This document shows, in pieces, positions 22,104-33,768 of a stretch of 64,000 nt of DNA. How positions within the stretch are numbered: the first letter of the stretch is position 1; every line of letters starts with the position of its first letter. The notes below the pieces were generated by a model. It was given only the letters and a program-made list of their open reading frames with translations, was not told the origin of the DNA and ran no database searches. The DNA is from Smallanthus sonchifolius (lineage: Eukaryota; Streptophyta; Magnoliopsida; Asterales; Asteraceae). The stretch is taken from assembly GCA_023525975.1 (NCBI GenBank), contig CM042040.1, positions 50,995,486 to 51,059,485 on the forward strand, written 5' to 3'. Both the position numbers and the translations under genes were made by a program.

Positions 22104-23567
22104 GGCAGCGTCCTCCCTTCCAGTAGCTACTCTTCTCACCTTTCATCTTTTGATATTTTTGGTTCTCATGTGTTTGTGGTTCTTGACTTTAGAAAATGTT
22201 TGTTGGTTTGTTTGACTGCACGCATACCATTTTTACCGGTTACAGGAGTAACCGTTGACAGGGTGGCACCAACCTATCCGGCCGCGAATATTTGGCGAAT
22301 ATTAGTTTATAATTTTCTGTTTAATATTTACTTTTTACAGTTTGAGCATTGCATAGTATAACAGGGACATACAGTTTTTGGAGCACATACTAATCAAGCT
22401 GAGGAAATCAACCATACGCATGATGGTGATGCATTAACATGGGAGTTTCAGTTTCTTTTCCCCTTTATCCTACCCATGACAACCATTAAATAGCATATCT
22501 TCGTATAACAAGGACATTGTCAAATTCTAAGTATGGGGTGTTAGAAATCTCACCAATGCATTGGCAGCATAATGTGTCCCAAGTATTACAAGTTCATGAT
22601 TAACAAGTATTCAATCCTTTGAATTGAAATACACATAGAAATCATTAAAACATTTTCAAAATCAACCTATAAGTCGTAAGCTTCGTAAATAATCTTAAAG
22701 CTAAAAGTCTTAAAAATCATTTGGATTAAAACGATCTTATAAAAACAATAATTTGAAATACCGTTGAAATGAATCAAGGAAACAAATAGGGACGATTAGT
22801 AAGCACAGCAGAAAGAAAGAAATAAGTTTATACACATTTTTACTTTTATACCCCTTTATCTTCCTTTTCATGTGAACATTTGAGCCTATCTGAGCATCAT
22901 CATATAACATATCAAGTTTTTGACACCATTGCCAAATTTCTACATGCTCATTTCGTTTTGATAAAGTGTTTGCTAATTAGTGTTTCGCTTGTTAGAACCT
23001 GTGTAAAATATACATTTCAAGATCATGGACTAAAAGAATGCATAAAAATGATTGAGGTATTAGGATTCACCCACTTTCTTTAGCCTTCTTATCTCCTTTC
23101 ACCTACCCTAAACATTACCCCCTAGTTAACCCCTTTGAGCCTAAACCCTTTTCATTTCTAAACCCACATTTCAAACCCAGAAACGATATCAAGTTTTTGG
23201 CGCCGTTTCCCTTTTTCCCTATTTAGTTGGAGGTCAACTTGGCTATGATATGAGGAGTTCTATCTACAAAAAGAGTCAAAATTCATCTTACAATCAACGA
23301 ATGAAAATTAGCAAGAAGAGAAGGACGAATATGAAAATGAAAAGAAAAGAAAAGAAAAAGGGGCAACAAAAAGAAAAGTTATACTCGCCCAAATTATTGA
23401 AGAAATTTCATCAAAAAGAAAATCAAACTTACTCGAAAAGTTGGAGTATGCAAAGCAAATCAAGAATATGGATGTATTAGGAAGAAACAACCGAAAAATC
23501 TATGGGAGATTGATAATAGTGAATTCTTAAACATAAGAAGAAGTTTGCATTCTTGAAGAAAGAAATT
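22104..23567 (+). other. Element A internal sequence, no intact gene
   Basis: It starts with the C-terminus of ORF-1 (TAG near 22125). A polypurine-like CTAAGTATGGGGTGT lies near 22527-22541. Two further copies of the LTR-end/primer-site signature occur: TATCAAGTTTTTGACACC near 22909 and TATCAAGTTTTTGGCGCC near 23188. A Lys-rich stretch at 23250-23480 has no recognisable domain. It is cut by B at 23568. Confidence 0.6.
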
Positions 23568-25775
23568 TGTCACACCCCAACCGACGGCGGATTATACGTC
23601 GGGGCGGACGCGATTGTTCAATAGCACAAGGTTGACTATTAAAGTTTTAATAGTTTTATTAAATAACTTCAAAGTTCCAATACAAAGAATAAATCAAATA
23701 CATAACAAGAATACAAGTCTAATTGATTAAGCATTCTAGGTCCAAGCATCCTATGTGATCACAATAAAGTCTCATGTTGTAGTACCTGAAACATGTGAAA
23801 GAATCTGTCAACTACAAAATAGTTGGTGAGATACAAAGGTTTTGACACAGTTTAACAAGGATTTGAAAAGAATTACAATTTACTGTGATATATGCATTCT
23901 ATAGTGTAAGTATGAGAAACAAGTATCTTAAACATTGTGCACTTCAACCCTCCAACCAATAGTTATTTAGGAAATAAATAAAGAATAATTATGCATTCTA
24001 TAGTTTAATAGGTTTTAAATAGAGTTTCTATTAATTTATAAGTTTAGTGTTTAAATAAAGTTTTACAAGTTCATAAATGTTTAAAGTTTTCATTTAGTTT
24101 TTATACAGTTTATAACTTTATAATTATTTAGGAAATAAATAAAGAATAATTATTTCTCTCCTTTTATATAAACAAATAGATTTATGTTTATATAAATTTT
24201 ATAAAGTGTATAAATTTATAAATTTATAAGTTTCTGATTTTTAAATAAATCTATAAACTTTTCTGATTTTATAAATGTTTATATAAATTTTCTGTTTTAA
24301 TAAAAATTAAATGATTGATTTAAAGTTTTTAAATAAATCTGTTTATTTTCGAATAAAAATATAACAAATTAAATTCCAATTCGTTTATGATATAGTGTAA
24401 GTTTTATAAAGGTTATAAGTATTTTTATTGTTTTTAAGTGTTTAAAAACTATTTTTAAAGAATTTATTATTACAAGTTTAACTAAATTTAATTAATTAAA
24501 ATATCTCAGAATACAAAAAGTGTAAATAAAATTCGTTTTTATGTTTATAAAAACTTTACAGAATTTATAAAAATAATTATAAATGTTAAATATGAGTAAA
24601 AAGCATAAAAAAAAATCAAATACTAAAACTCGGTTTACTGGGTTAGAACTCGGGTCCCTGCCCGGTTCACCCGAATACACACGCACCACTAACCACCCAA
24701 CTACGGGCCTTGTTAGTGTTAAAACAGGAAAAATAAATTTATAAACACAACCTCAATCCAGCCCCAAATTTGTATGAACCCTAACTTTTCAATCCTTGAA
24801 TTCGACTCGAATTACCCTCTGTTTATGAAATAAAACAGAGGCCTTCTGATCCACTCACGAAAACGACCATGATGGACCTAAGAATTACCTGAAATGATGA
24901 AGGAATGAGGGAGAACGAGTCGAGCTTCCTTCGCGACTGACCACGGATCTAAACGGTGATTGCAGGTATGATTTGAAGAAATTGGGTGTTTAGTGAGTTG
25001 AGGTGTGATTTCGTTTAGATCCTTCGACTAATATTTATAGTCGATTTTATCATTAAATGCCAAAACGGTTGAGGAGTTTATGGTTGGGCCGAAAGGGTTA
25101 AATCGCGGAGCATGCGGGTGCTAAGCTCGAAATCAAGCATTGATTACGGTTAGGTTGGAGTCGCATGCGCGTATGGGAGCCCGAGGTACAATGAACCTGG
25201 CCGGAAATCGTGATTTTGGTAAATGGGAAGTGAAAACCGGCTTGGGTGGGAGTCGAACGTGTGTCTGGTTTGGGTTCCGGCAATTTGGGGAAATTGCACA
25301 ATTAGCCCCTGGAGTTTCAGACTATTATCATTCTAAGTTAAAACATGGATTTAAGTTTAAAATAAGTTTCAATAAATGACAGTTTCAGTCCCTGGACTTT
25401 TTATAAAAATAATTATGTTATATTTTTATAAACACTACATAAGTTTTATTTCCTTTTATTATTTTATACATTTATAAAATAATTTCTAAGATTTATGATT
25501 TACAAGTTTAAGTGTTTTAGAATAAGTTTATAAATTTATATAATTAAAAATTCATAAAGTTTTTAATAATTTAATTATAAGGTATATACTCTTAAATAAG
25601 TCTCATATATATATTTATATATAGCTCAAGTGTTATTGTTTTTCTTAAATATATATCCATTAAATCAATATTTATTATTCAAGAAAATAGTTTTGATAAA
25701 ATTTCAAGTTTTTGAATTAATAATACGTGTAAAGGTTTTAGGAAAAGATAGGTCGGAAAAATACCGGGTATTACA
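23568..25775 (-). repeat. Element B 3' LTR (2208 bp, internally deleted)
   Basis: It matches 56126-59066 except that about 746 bp (56518-57263 in the other LTR) is replaced by about 44 bp of filler at 23960-24003. In sense it starts TGTAATACCCGG and ends GGGGTGTGACA. Confidence 0.9.
24641..24709 (-). other. tRNA-like block in B 3' LTR, B box mutated
   Basis: On the minus strand an A-box-like TAGTTGGGTGGTTA (24703-24690) is followed 38 bp later by GAGTTCTAACC (24651-24641). The second motif has lost the TTCGA core kept in the other LTR. Confidence 0.5.
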
Positions 25776-28719
25776 GTCTCCCCTACTTTAGGGAATTTCG
25801 TCCCGAAATTAGAGTAGAAGGGTTTAGTTCAGGATTTAATTCTATGATACGCACAAGGATAATGAGAAAGATGCTCTACGTTCCCAAGTAAACCCTGGGT
25901 TACGTTTAGGTTTTTAAATGAGTTGTAAGGATAGGGATAAGATTACGCTCGAGTTTCTAAGTTTTCCATGCATATGGTTATCAAGAGTTTCCCTAAGAAA
26001 CATATAGTTTTATTCAGATAGATGAAGATTCATTTTCAAAAGCATTGGAGAGGATGACTGTTGAATTTCCATCCAAGATTTAAAGTGAGATGTATCACTC
26101 AGGATGGATTCGATGATAGTTCAAGAATTTGAGTTTGTAGACTAATACGTCTAAGGATTGCTACAGTACCTAAGTTCCGTGGCTCCCTTTTTCGATAAGT
26201 CTTAGATCGTAGCACACGACAGAGTTTACTACGTCTTTCCATACGCTGATTTTCATACTTACGTGTGCACCCGCAAGCATTCAAATCGTCGTATAGTCCG
26301 CGTAGGTCCTTCCGTTTGTGTGTGGATCAAGAAAAAGTACCAGAATTTGTTTAACTCATGACTAGAGTTTCCACATAAGAGTGATCATTGATTAACGAGT
26401 CCCTTAGAGAGAAACGTCATTCAATGATTAAAGAGAGAAGAATGTGACAAGATTTAGAGTTTCAACGTTTCCTCGTGATTGAATAAGAATACTTCAATCA
26501 TTGAGTAGTTTAAAGTCTTTACACTTTCCTCGTGTTTGATCAAGAATACATCAAACCTTGAGTAGTTTAAAAGTCTTATACGTTCATCATGTTTGAACAA
26601 GCATACGCCAAACATGGAGTAGTTTAAAGTCTTTACACTTTCCTCGTGTTTGATCAAGAATACATCATACCTTGAGTAGTTTAAAAGTCTTATACGTTCA
26701 TCATGTTTGAACAAGCATATGTCAAACATTGAGTAGTTTAAAGTCTTTACACTTTCCTCGTGTTTGATCAAGAATACATCAAACCTTAAGTAATTTAAAA
26801 GTCTTATACGCTCATCATGTTTGAACAAGCATACGTCAAACATGGAGTAGTTTAAAGTCTCATACGTTCATCATGTTTGAACAAGAATACGTCAAACATG
26901 GAGTAGTTTAAAGTCTCATACGTTCATCATGTTTGAACAAGAATACGTCAAACATAGAATAGTTTAAATCGTGTTTGAACAATAATACGTCAAACATAGA
27001 ATAGTTTAAATTGTGTTTGATCAAGAATATGTCAAACATAGAATAGTTTAAATTGTGTTTGAACAAGAATACGACAAACATAGGATAGTTTAAATTGTGT
27101 TTGAACAAGAATACGTCAAACATAGAATAGCTTAAATCATGTTTGAACAAGAATACGTCAAACATATAATAGTTTAAATTGTGTTTGATCAAGAATATGT
27201 CAAACAGAGAATAGTTTAAATTGTGTTTGAAGAAGAATACGACAAACATAGGATAGTTTAAATTGTGTTTGAACAAAATGCGTCAAACATAGAATAGCTT
27301 AAAGTCTCTTAGTTTAGCTTCAGTGTATAGAAGCATACGATTACGTTTTGAGTATAAAGTGGTTATCTAAATACTCTAGTGTTTAAGAGAGGTATGGGAC
27401 AGCGTTTGGAACAGGATTAACCGTTATACGCTTTCTCACAGAAGATTCGAGTTTTCCAGAAGATTTGTGGATCCCGATGTTTGGTTTAGATAGGAGTCAG
27501 GGGATGTACTCTGCTAAAGAGAGTAATGTCCTCCTTCCTGCTAGTGTCTAGTATATCAAGAGTTAAGTTTTCTCGTATATATGGAATGTACGTTTATCAA
27601 GTCTTATAGGGTTTGGTTAAGATGGACACACAAAGTTTTCAAGACTAAGAATCCAAGTATAAGTTTGAAAATAGGATAAGTCAGTTGAGTTTCAAGTTTC
27701 AGTATTAAGCTTTACATGATCCTTTATTGATCATGTTTAGTTTTAAGAATACGGGATTGAGTATTTGTACAAGTTTTACATGACTCAAAAGTCTCTAACC
27801 TTATAGTGGTGTATACGAAGTTTAATGTTTTAGCAACGTGTATTTAAGCTTTTAGTCCCCGTTGTGATTTATAGTAAGTCTTGTGACAAGAGTTGAATGA
27901 GGAAAGTCTCCAAGCATAGGGTAACGGGAAAAGTTTCGATAAGGTTTATGATTGTTGTGTTTACAAATGATTTATCTTGATTCATAACAGAAAGTATAGT
28001 TTTCTTTTGTATAGAATGTAATTAAGATGTTCAAAAACGACGAGTTAGGCATCGATAAGTAGTACAAGATTTATAAAAGATAGGTGTGTTTGTCAAGCGA
28101 AAAGTTGGTCAAGTTTACAAGTGTTAAGTCTATACAAGAAGTAAGGGTCATGGTTGTTTAGGGTAATGATTCGTAAGTCGTGTTGTTTTTGAAAAAGTGC
28201 TTACGAATTAGAATATTTGTTCAAGATTTATTCCTCAGGTACACGTGTCACTTAGGATTTTTATAGTTTAATGCAACATTGTTAATTATCTCAAGTACTA
28301 ACGTAAGTTGCTTTTGACGAAAGTGTTTGGGTAGGTGTGTTAAGTTTACAATGATGAAAGGAAAGTTAAACTAGTAAATGATGACAAGATGAAATTTCAA
28401 AATAGTTTCCATTTAGATGTTTTAAAATTGGGACTTCTAGCCCTTACATAATACAATTTAAACGGAAAATTAAAGTGTGTAAGTAAGTTGATTAAATATG
28501 TTCAAAAGTTTTTTTTTTATTCATAATACTGAGTTATCACAGTAATATTTTCAAAAATAGGTTTTAATTGGAAGTTGATGGGATAACGAGGAGGATTCCC
28601 GGAAGAAGGGGTGGGTCACAAGGACTCACTTATGTACCCTATTTCCCTAGCCAGAACTTCCTCATGGGCCTACAACTCCTCTCAGTTGTTGTCACCGATG
28701 TTTGGGTTTATAGTACCCT
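25776..28719 (-). other. Element B internal region, 3' side, no gene recognised
   Basis: It begins with the polypurine tract (AAAGTAGGGGAGAC in sense), next to the TTTCGGGACGAAATT segment typical of these elements. It holds the minisatellite at 26454-27300 and otherwise AT-rich sequence without a recognisable protein. Array C interrupts it at 28720. Confidence 0.6.
26454..27300 (-). repeat. Two-register minisatellite, 17 units
   Basis: Each unit centres on a GTTTGA..TCAAAC inverted pair. The left part has 55-57 bp units alternating as a 114 bp dimer; the right part has about 42 bp units with a four-unit superstructure. On the minus strand (sense of B) long stretches stay open (26843-26454 and 27276-26908), giving 19- and 14-residue peptide repeats such as FDVFLFKHNL. 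Whether they are translated is unknown. Confidence 0.85.
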
Positions 28720-31030
28720 TGTGACATTTCAAAAATCTTCGTTGCGGAATTTATCATGTAAATATTAACATTTTATATTTAATCAAATTTATACAAATTA
28801 GTGTATTGGCAAATTTCAATTTATGTACTTTTAATTTTTAAAAATATTTGAAGGTTATAAACAATATAAATTATGTTATTAAATTAAATAATTTATATAA
28901 ATGGTTTTCAATTTTATTTACCATTCAATGAGATTGATTTTAAATAAAAACATAAGTTTTATAAAACTTTATATGCTTAAGTTTTATTTGGTTTTTATAC
29001 AAATAAGTATTTTATGTTATGAATTTAATTTAATTAGAATTTTATAAATTTTAAAAACTAATATAAAATTCTATACAAAAATTCTACATTTAAAAAGTTG
29101 CATATTTAATAAAACAACATATTTTAATAAGATTTATAACTTTTATAAAGATTATTAATTATAAAATAATAATAAAATAAGTTTATAAAAACATTTTTAA
29201 ATTAATTTGATTAAAAAAAGAAATTTAAATTAATTTATTTATTTAAAAGTTCAGGGATTGTATTGTAATAAATCGAACTCAAAGGTTTTAACAGAAAATA
29301 ACTGTAGGGTCTGTTTCTGGACAATTTAAACTTCAGGGACCCATCCGTATTTATTTTAGGGGTTAATTTAATATAAAGACAAACTCCAGGGACCATTTTT
29401 GCCAAACCTCGATTCGTATTTCCGATTACCCCCAACAATGGTCCGGCGGTCCAAGGCTTTCTCCGGCGAACACCCCGACAGGGCTGTTCCCTGCACCTCG
29501 ACAGCCGAAAGTGGTCTCTCTGGCTTCGTCTCTCCCACGCGAACAAGAGCCCTCGACCAATTTGTCGATTAATCATACGGAAAGCCTGATTGTGTCTATG
29601 GCCGAAAGTCCACGCCTCTAATACAGCCCCGACAGTCAACCTCCACGCCTACAAGAGGTCTCGACAGATTCGTCTCGTCCAGACGAGTGTCTGGACATAC
29701 TCAATTACGTGTTTTAATATAAGGATCAAGCTCGGCTTTAAATGGCCATTTACAGACCTGCTCGAGCTCGCCCACCCTCCTCCACCTGCTCTCACTTCAA
29801 ATTGAAACCACCATCGTGTTCGCCTTTTCTGTGCGAAGCTATACCACCCCTACTGACGGCTTAACTCCCTCTGGAACTCGAGATCACTATCTTGGTATTT
29901 CGGACCAAAAAGCTTGCCGACCAGACCCTTCGCGACCAAAGAGGTACCTCAAATCCATTCAATTGCCTTCTGTTACCCTTTGGCAAACTATTCTAATCCA
30001 AATCGCGGCTGAAATCCATCGATTGCCGGGCAAACCAATGTCCTCGGACACGGTTTGCCGGTTGCCTAGGACCAGCAACCAGTTTTCGCTTGTGTATATC
30101 AATTAAACGACACACACATAACCAACCATGGTTATGCGTGTGTGTGTTTGAGCTTCAGGTCGCGGGTTCGAGTCCTCTGGTCTCCGGCCCAACCCCATTT
30201 TTGCTCTGTTTTCATTTTTTTTATTTTATTTAATTATCTTAACTTATTTTAATATTATTTTTATACACTAAAGACTAAAACGAGTCGGTTTGATCGTTCG
30301 TTTATTTTGAAACCGATTAAACAATCTTTTTAATCTATAAACTATTCCATTTTTTTTATAAATCTTGTAATATTATTTAAATACATTTGTATATATAAAA
30401 TATCTTATTTTTTTATAAATCTTGTAATACTTTTATAAACTTATTTAAATACATTTTTATATATAAAATGTCCTATATTTTTATAACTCTTGAAACATTT
30501 TTATAAACTTAATAAAATACATCTAATATATAAAATGTCTCATTTTCTTTATATAAACACTAGCAATGTTTTTTTTTTAATAAACTTGTTAAAATAAATT
30601 TTAATATACAAAATATCAACATAATTAGTCAAATAAAGACTTATCTTTTTATTTATTATTATTGTTTAAATACATTAAACATAATGATTAATTATTTAAA
30701 AATGTAATATTTAAACAATATATATATATATATATATTTTTTTAAAGTTAAAGTTTTACAGAACCATTATCATATTCCTACCACATTTTATACAAATAAA
30801 TATTAAGGATATTATTATAAAACCTATACTCATTTAAATACGAATACGCACATACATATAAATATACAATAATACCCATTTATCTACATAGGGTTTCATT
30901 GTGCTTAGACTTCAACATACTCATCACCTACACGCGTGGACAAATACCTGCTTGCAAGGTGAGTTACATATCCCCTATTTACATTTTTATACATTTTGGG
31001 GTGAAACGTAATCTGTGCTTACTTACATAC

Positions 31031-33650
31031 TGTCACACCCCCAAAATCCACCAACGGAGTTTTACCGTTAGGGGCGTGACATAACAGGATCTCAGTCATT
31101 AGTTACGTTGAACGACTCTATATGAGTTTAATAAAAACCACTAGTATTGCTCATAGTCACGATGCAACACTAGTAATGAAAATACTGAGTTAATGTAAGA
31201 CTTGCGGAAGCGAAAAGTTAAATGAAAAGCATGCGCCAAAACAATTGCGCCAAAATAAACAATTCAAAGATAATTAAAATAAATAATTCTTGAGTTTGCA
31301 AATGATAGACTTCATATGCATGCATGCCTTAGCTCGTGCTTGTACCTTAATTACCTGAGAAAAAATGCTAAAACGTGTCAACACTAGGTTGGTGAGTTCA
31401 CAGGTTTATATGTTTGTAAAGTTTACTAGATAATACCGTATTCAATTATATCATAGGTAGCTAACCTAGTACGTGTTACTAAAGCGTTTCGACACCGAAG
31501 CTGACTGTCTGTATGTTTGAATTGCCTTCCACCATGACTATCACAATCAATGGTAATGTTTAGGTAAATGTTACACCCGTTCGACTACCTGTCGTGTTAG
31601 CGCGACTAACGCGGGTGGGGCTTGTCAGTGCCCAGTAGTACTACTCAAGATTTCCTCGCTAACCCATATACTAACGGTTCGATAAGTAAGGACTTTCGTG
31701 ATATGTTTGCGCTTAGTACACAAATGATATAAAAGAAACGTAAGATCTAAATGTTCGTACCCATGTTTTCTCCCCCAAGTTTAAAACGTAAGAAAATGGG
31801 CCGTGAAACTCACCTTAGAGTATGTGCTTAAGAAAGCGAATCTAAAAAGCTTGACGACTAACTGCCACCTATAAACACCGGTTTATAAGTGTATGTTCGT
31901 GCAAGTTGATACAAACCCTAAGTATCCAAACAATCCCATTGTTTAAGTGTTTGAAAAGAGTTTACAAGTTTGACTCATGTTTGACCAAGTTTGACCCGAC
32001 GACCCGTTGGTGACCCGATTAATAATTAAACGTTTGTTCAGTATAATACTTCTATATTATACACAAATGATCATGTTGTAACACTTAGCAACAAGTCCTA
32101 ATTGTTCTAATCAAACAAGCATGATTTCCAAAAATAGAAAGTTTCCAAAAATAGAAAGTTTCCAAAAATAGAAAGTTTCCAAAAATAGAAAGTTTCCAAA
32201 AATAGAAAGTTTCTATAAATAGCAGGTTTCTATAAATAGCAGGTTTCTATAAATAGCAGGTTTCTATAAATAGAAAGTATGTTCGGGATTTGTGTTTCGT
32301 GAAATTTATCATTGTTAGCATGCTCGTAAGACTACTATAACATGTTCAAGATTGTCCTATCACATAACCATTGCATAGAACTAAACATGTATGTCAAAAT
32401 TCCAAATAAAGTTTCCATCTTTAGTAACCTATGACTAGCATGCGTGATTTCAAACACCTAACACGTTACAACAGGTTATTATGTCTTAACTAACATGTAC
32501 CAATCATTAAACCACATCATGCATGTCTAATTAGCAAGTTCTAACTACTTTTGACAATTAAAGTTTCCTTATTTGGAAAGTTTGTAAATCCGGGTTATGT
32601 ATTCAAAATCTGATTTCACAATTCATCTAACCATGTATCAACTAGTTCATAACCATCATCACATCATCTTAACCATGTCTAGCATGCAAGTTAGAAAACC
32701 TAAAAAGTTTCCTTTTTTAGTAACTTGTCCATTACACGTTCAAATCACAAAATTAACATATCAAATCAATCACAAATCTTTCAACTAATATAATTACAAC
32801 TATACAAATCATAATCCACGTCTAACATGCGATTTCTATCCTTCACATAATAAAAAATATTCAATTTTTAACAAGTCACTAACCACACGGATCTAGGGTT
32901 TTGCAAATAACCATAACATCAACAAATACATGCAAAATATTAACAAAGTTAACATTTTTATTATAAAATTTCATGTTTGGATGAACTAGGGTTTGACCTA
33001 AAATTTAGGGATCAAAAAGTGACGGAATTTAATGAAACGACTTACGTAGAAACGTTAGGAATGTCGAGAGGAGTCCAAATACGCGTTCAATTGCGAGATC
33101 GGAGATCGAACGGGGGCTCCTTGGCTTGCTTCTTCAATTCGGTCGAGAGAGGGAGAGGGGGTGAGGTCGACGAGAATGAGGGGTGGTGGTTAGGGTTTAT
33201 GTTTTTTTTTTTTGAATTCTTTTATCCTTATCTAATAGTTAATGGGTTTTTAAGATTGGCTTCTAGCTTAATTAAAGCCTATAGGCTCTAATTAATTAAA
33301 TAATAACTATTTAATTATTAAAATCTTCGATTTATATTTTTATAAAAACTCCAACTTTTATAAAAATATTGTATGCGGTTAATATTCGATAAACACATAC
33401 GAAAACAGTAATATTCACATAATTCACGTAATCACATAAGATTATATAAAACTCGCAATTTATATAAAATATAAATTATTAATGTTCGACTAATCACCAA
33501 CGTTCTAGGTTAGACTCGAGTGCGATCCGATGTGTGCGATTAAATGCAATGTACGTGCAACTAACTGAGTTAATGGAGTTTGAAATGAATAATGTTTGAA
33601 CTAACGAGGTTTGAGTTAACGGAGTTAACCTGAAAATGCCGGATGTCACA
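31031..33650 (-). repeat. Element G 3' LTR (2620 bp)
   Basis: In sense it starts TGTGACATCCGG and ends TTTTGGGGGTGTGACA. It has about nine 17 bp units at 32128-32282 (TTTCCAAAAATAGAAAG and TTTCTATAAATAGCAGG types). The other LTR has about five. Confidence 0.92.
32128..32282 (-). repeat. 17 bp TATA-like tandem array in G LTR
   Basis: In element sense the units read like CTATTTATAGAAA or CTATTTTTGGAAA. The array contracts from about nine to about five units in the 5' LTR (40620-40706). Confidence 0.85.
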
Positions 33651-33768
33651 TCATCCCCTTGTTGAAAGAATTTTCGTCCCGAAAATTAAACGAAGTCCAT
33701 AACGTCTGAAACAAAAAGTTTAGGTTTGTCACATCATCCCCTTGTTGAAAGAAATTTCGTCTCGAAAT

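Noticed and set aside
26454..27300. CRISPR-like regular repeats
   Set aside because: Units are contiguous without unique spacers and sit inside a plant LTR element; it is a minisatellite.
29235..29639. A 134-codon minus-strand frame recurring at 46322-46726 and 52418-52813
   Set aside because: It lies inside the three C LTRs and recurs because the LTRs are copies. It has no domain and no start context, and it is antisense to the element.
32128..32282. Short direct repeats resembling a CRISPR array
   Set aside because: 17 bp units abut each other with no spacers.
32597..32788. 63-codon frame repeated at 41024-41215
   Set aside because: It lies in the two G LTRs, antisense to the element; recurrence reflects LTR identity only.
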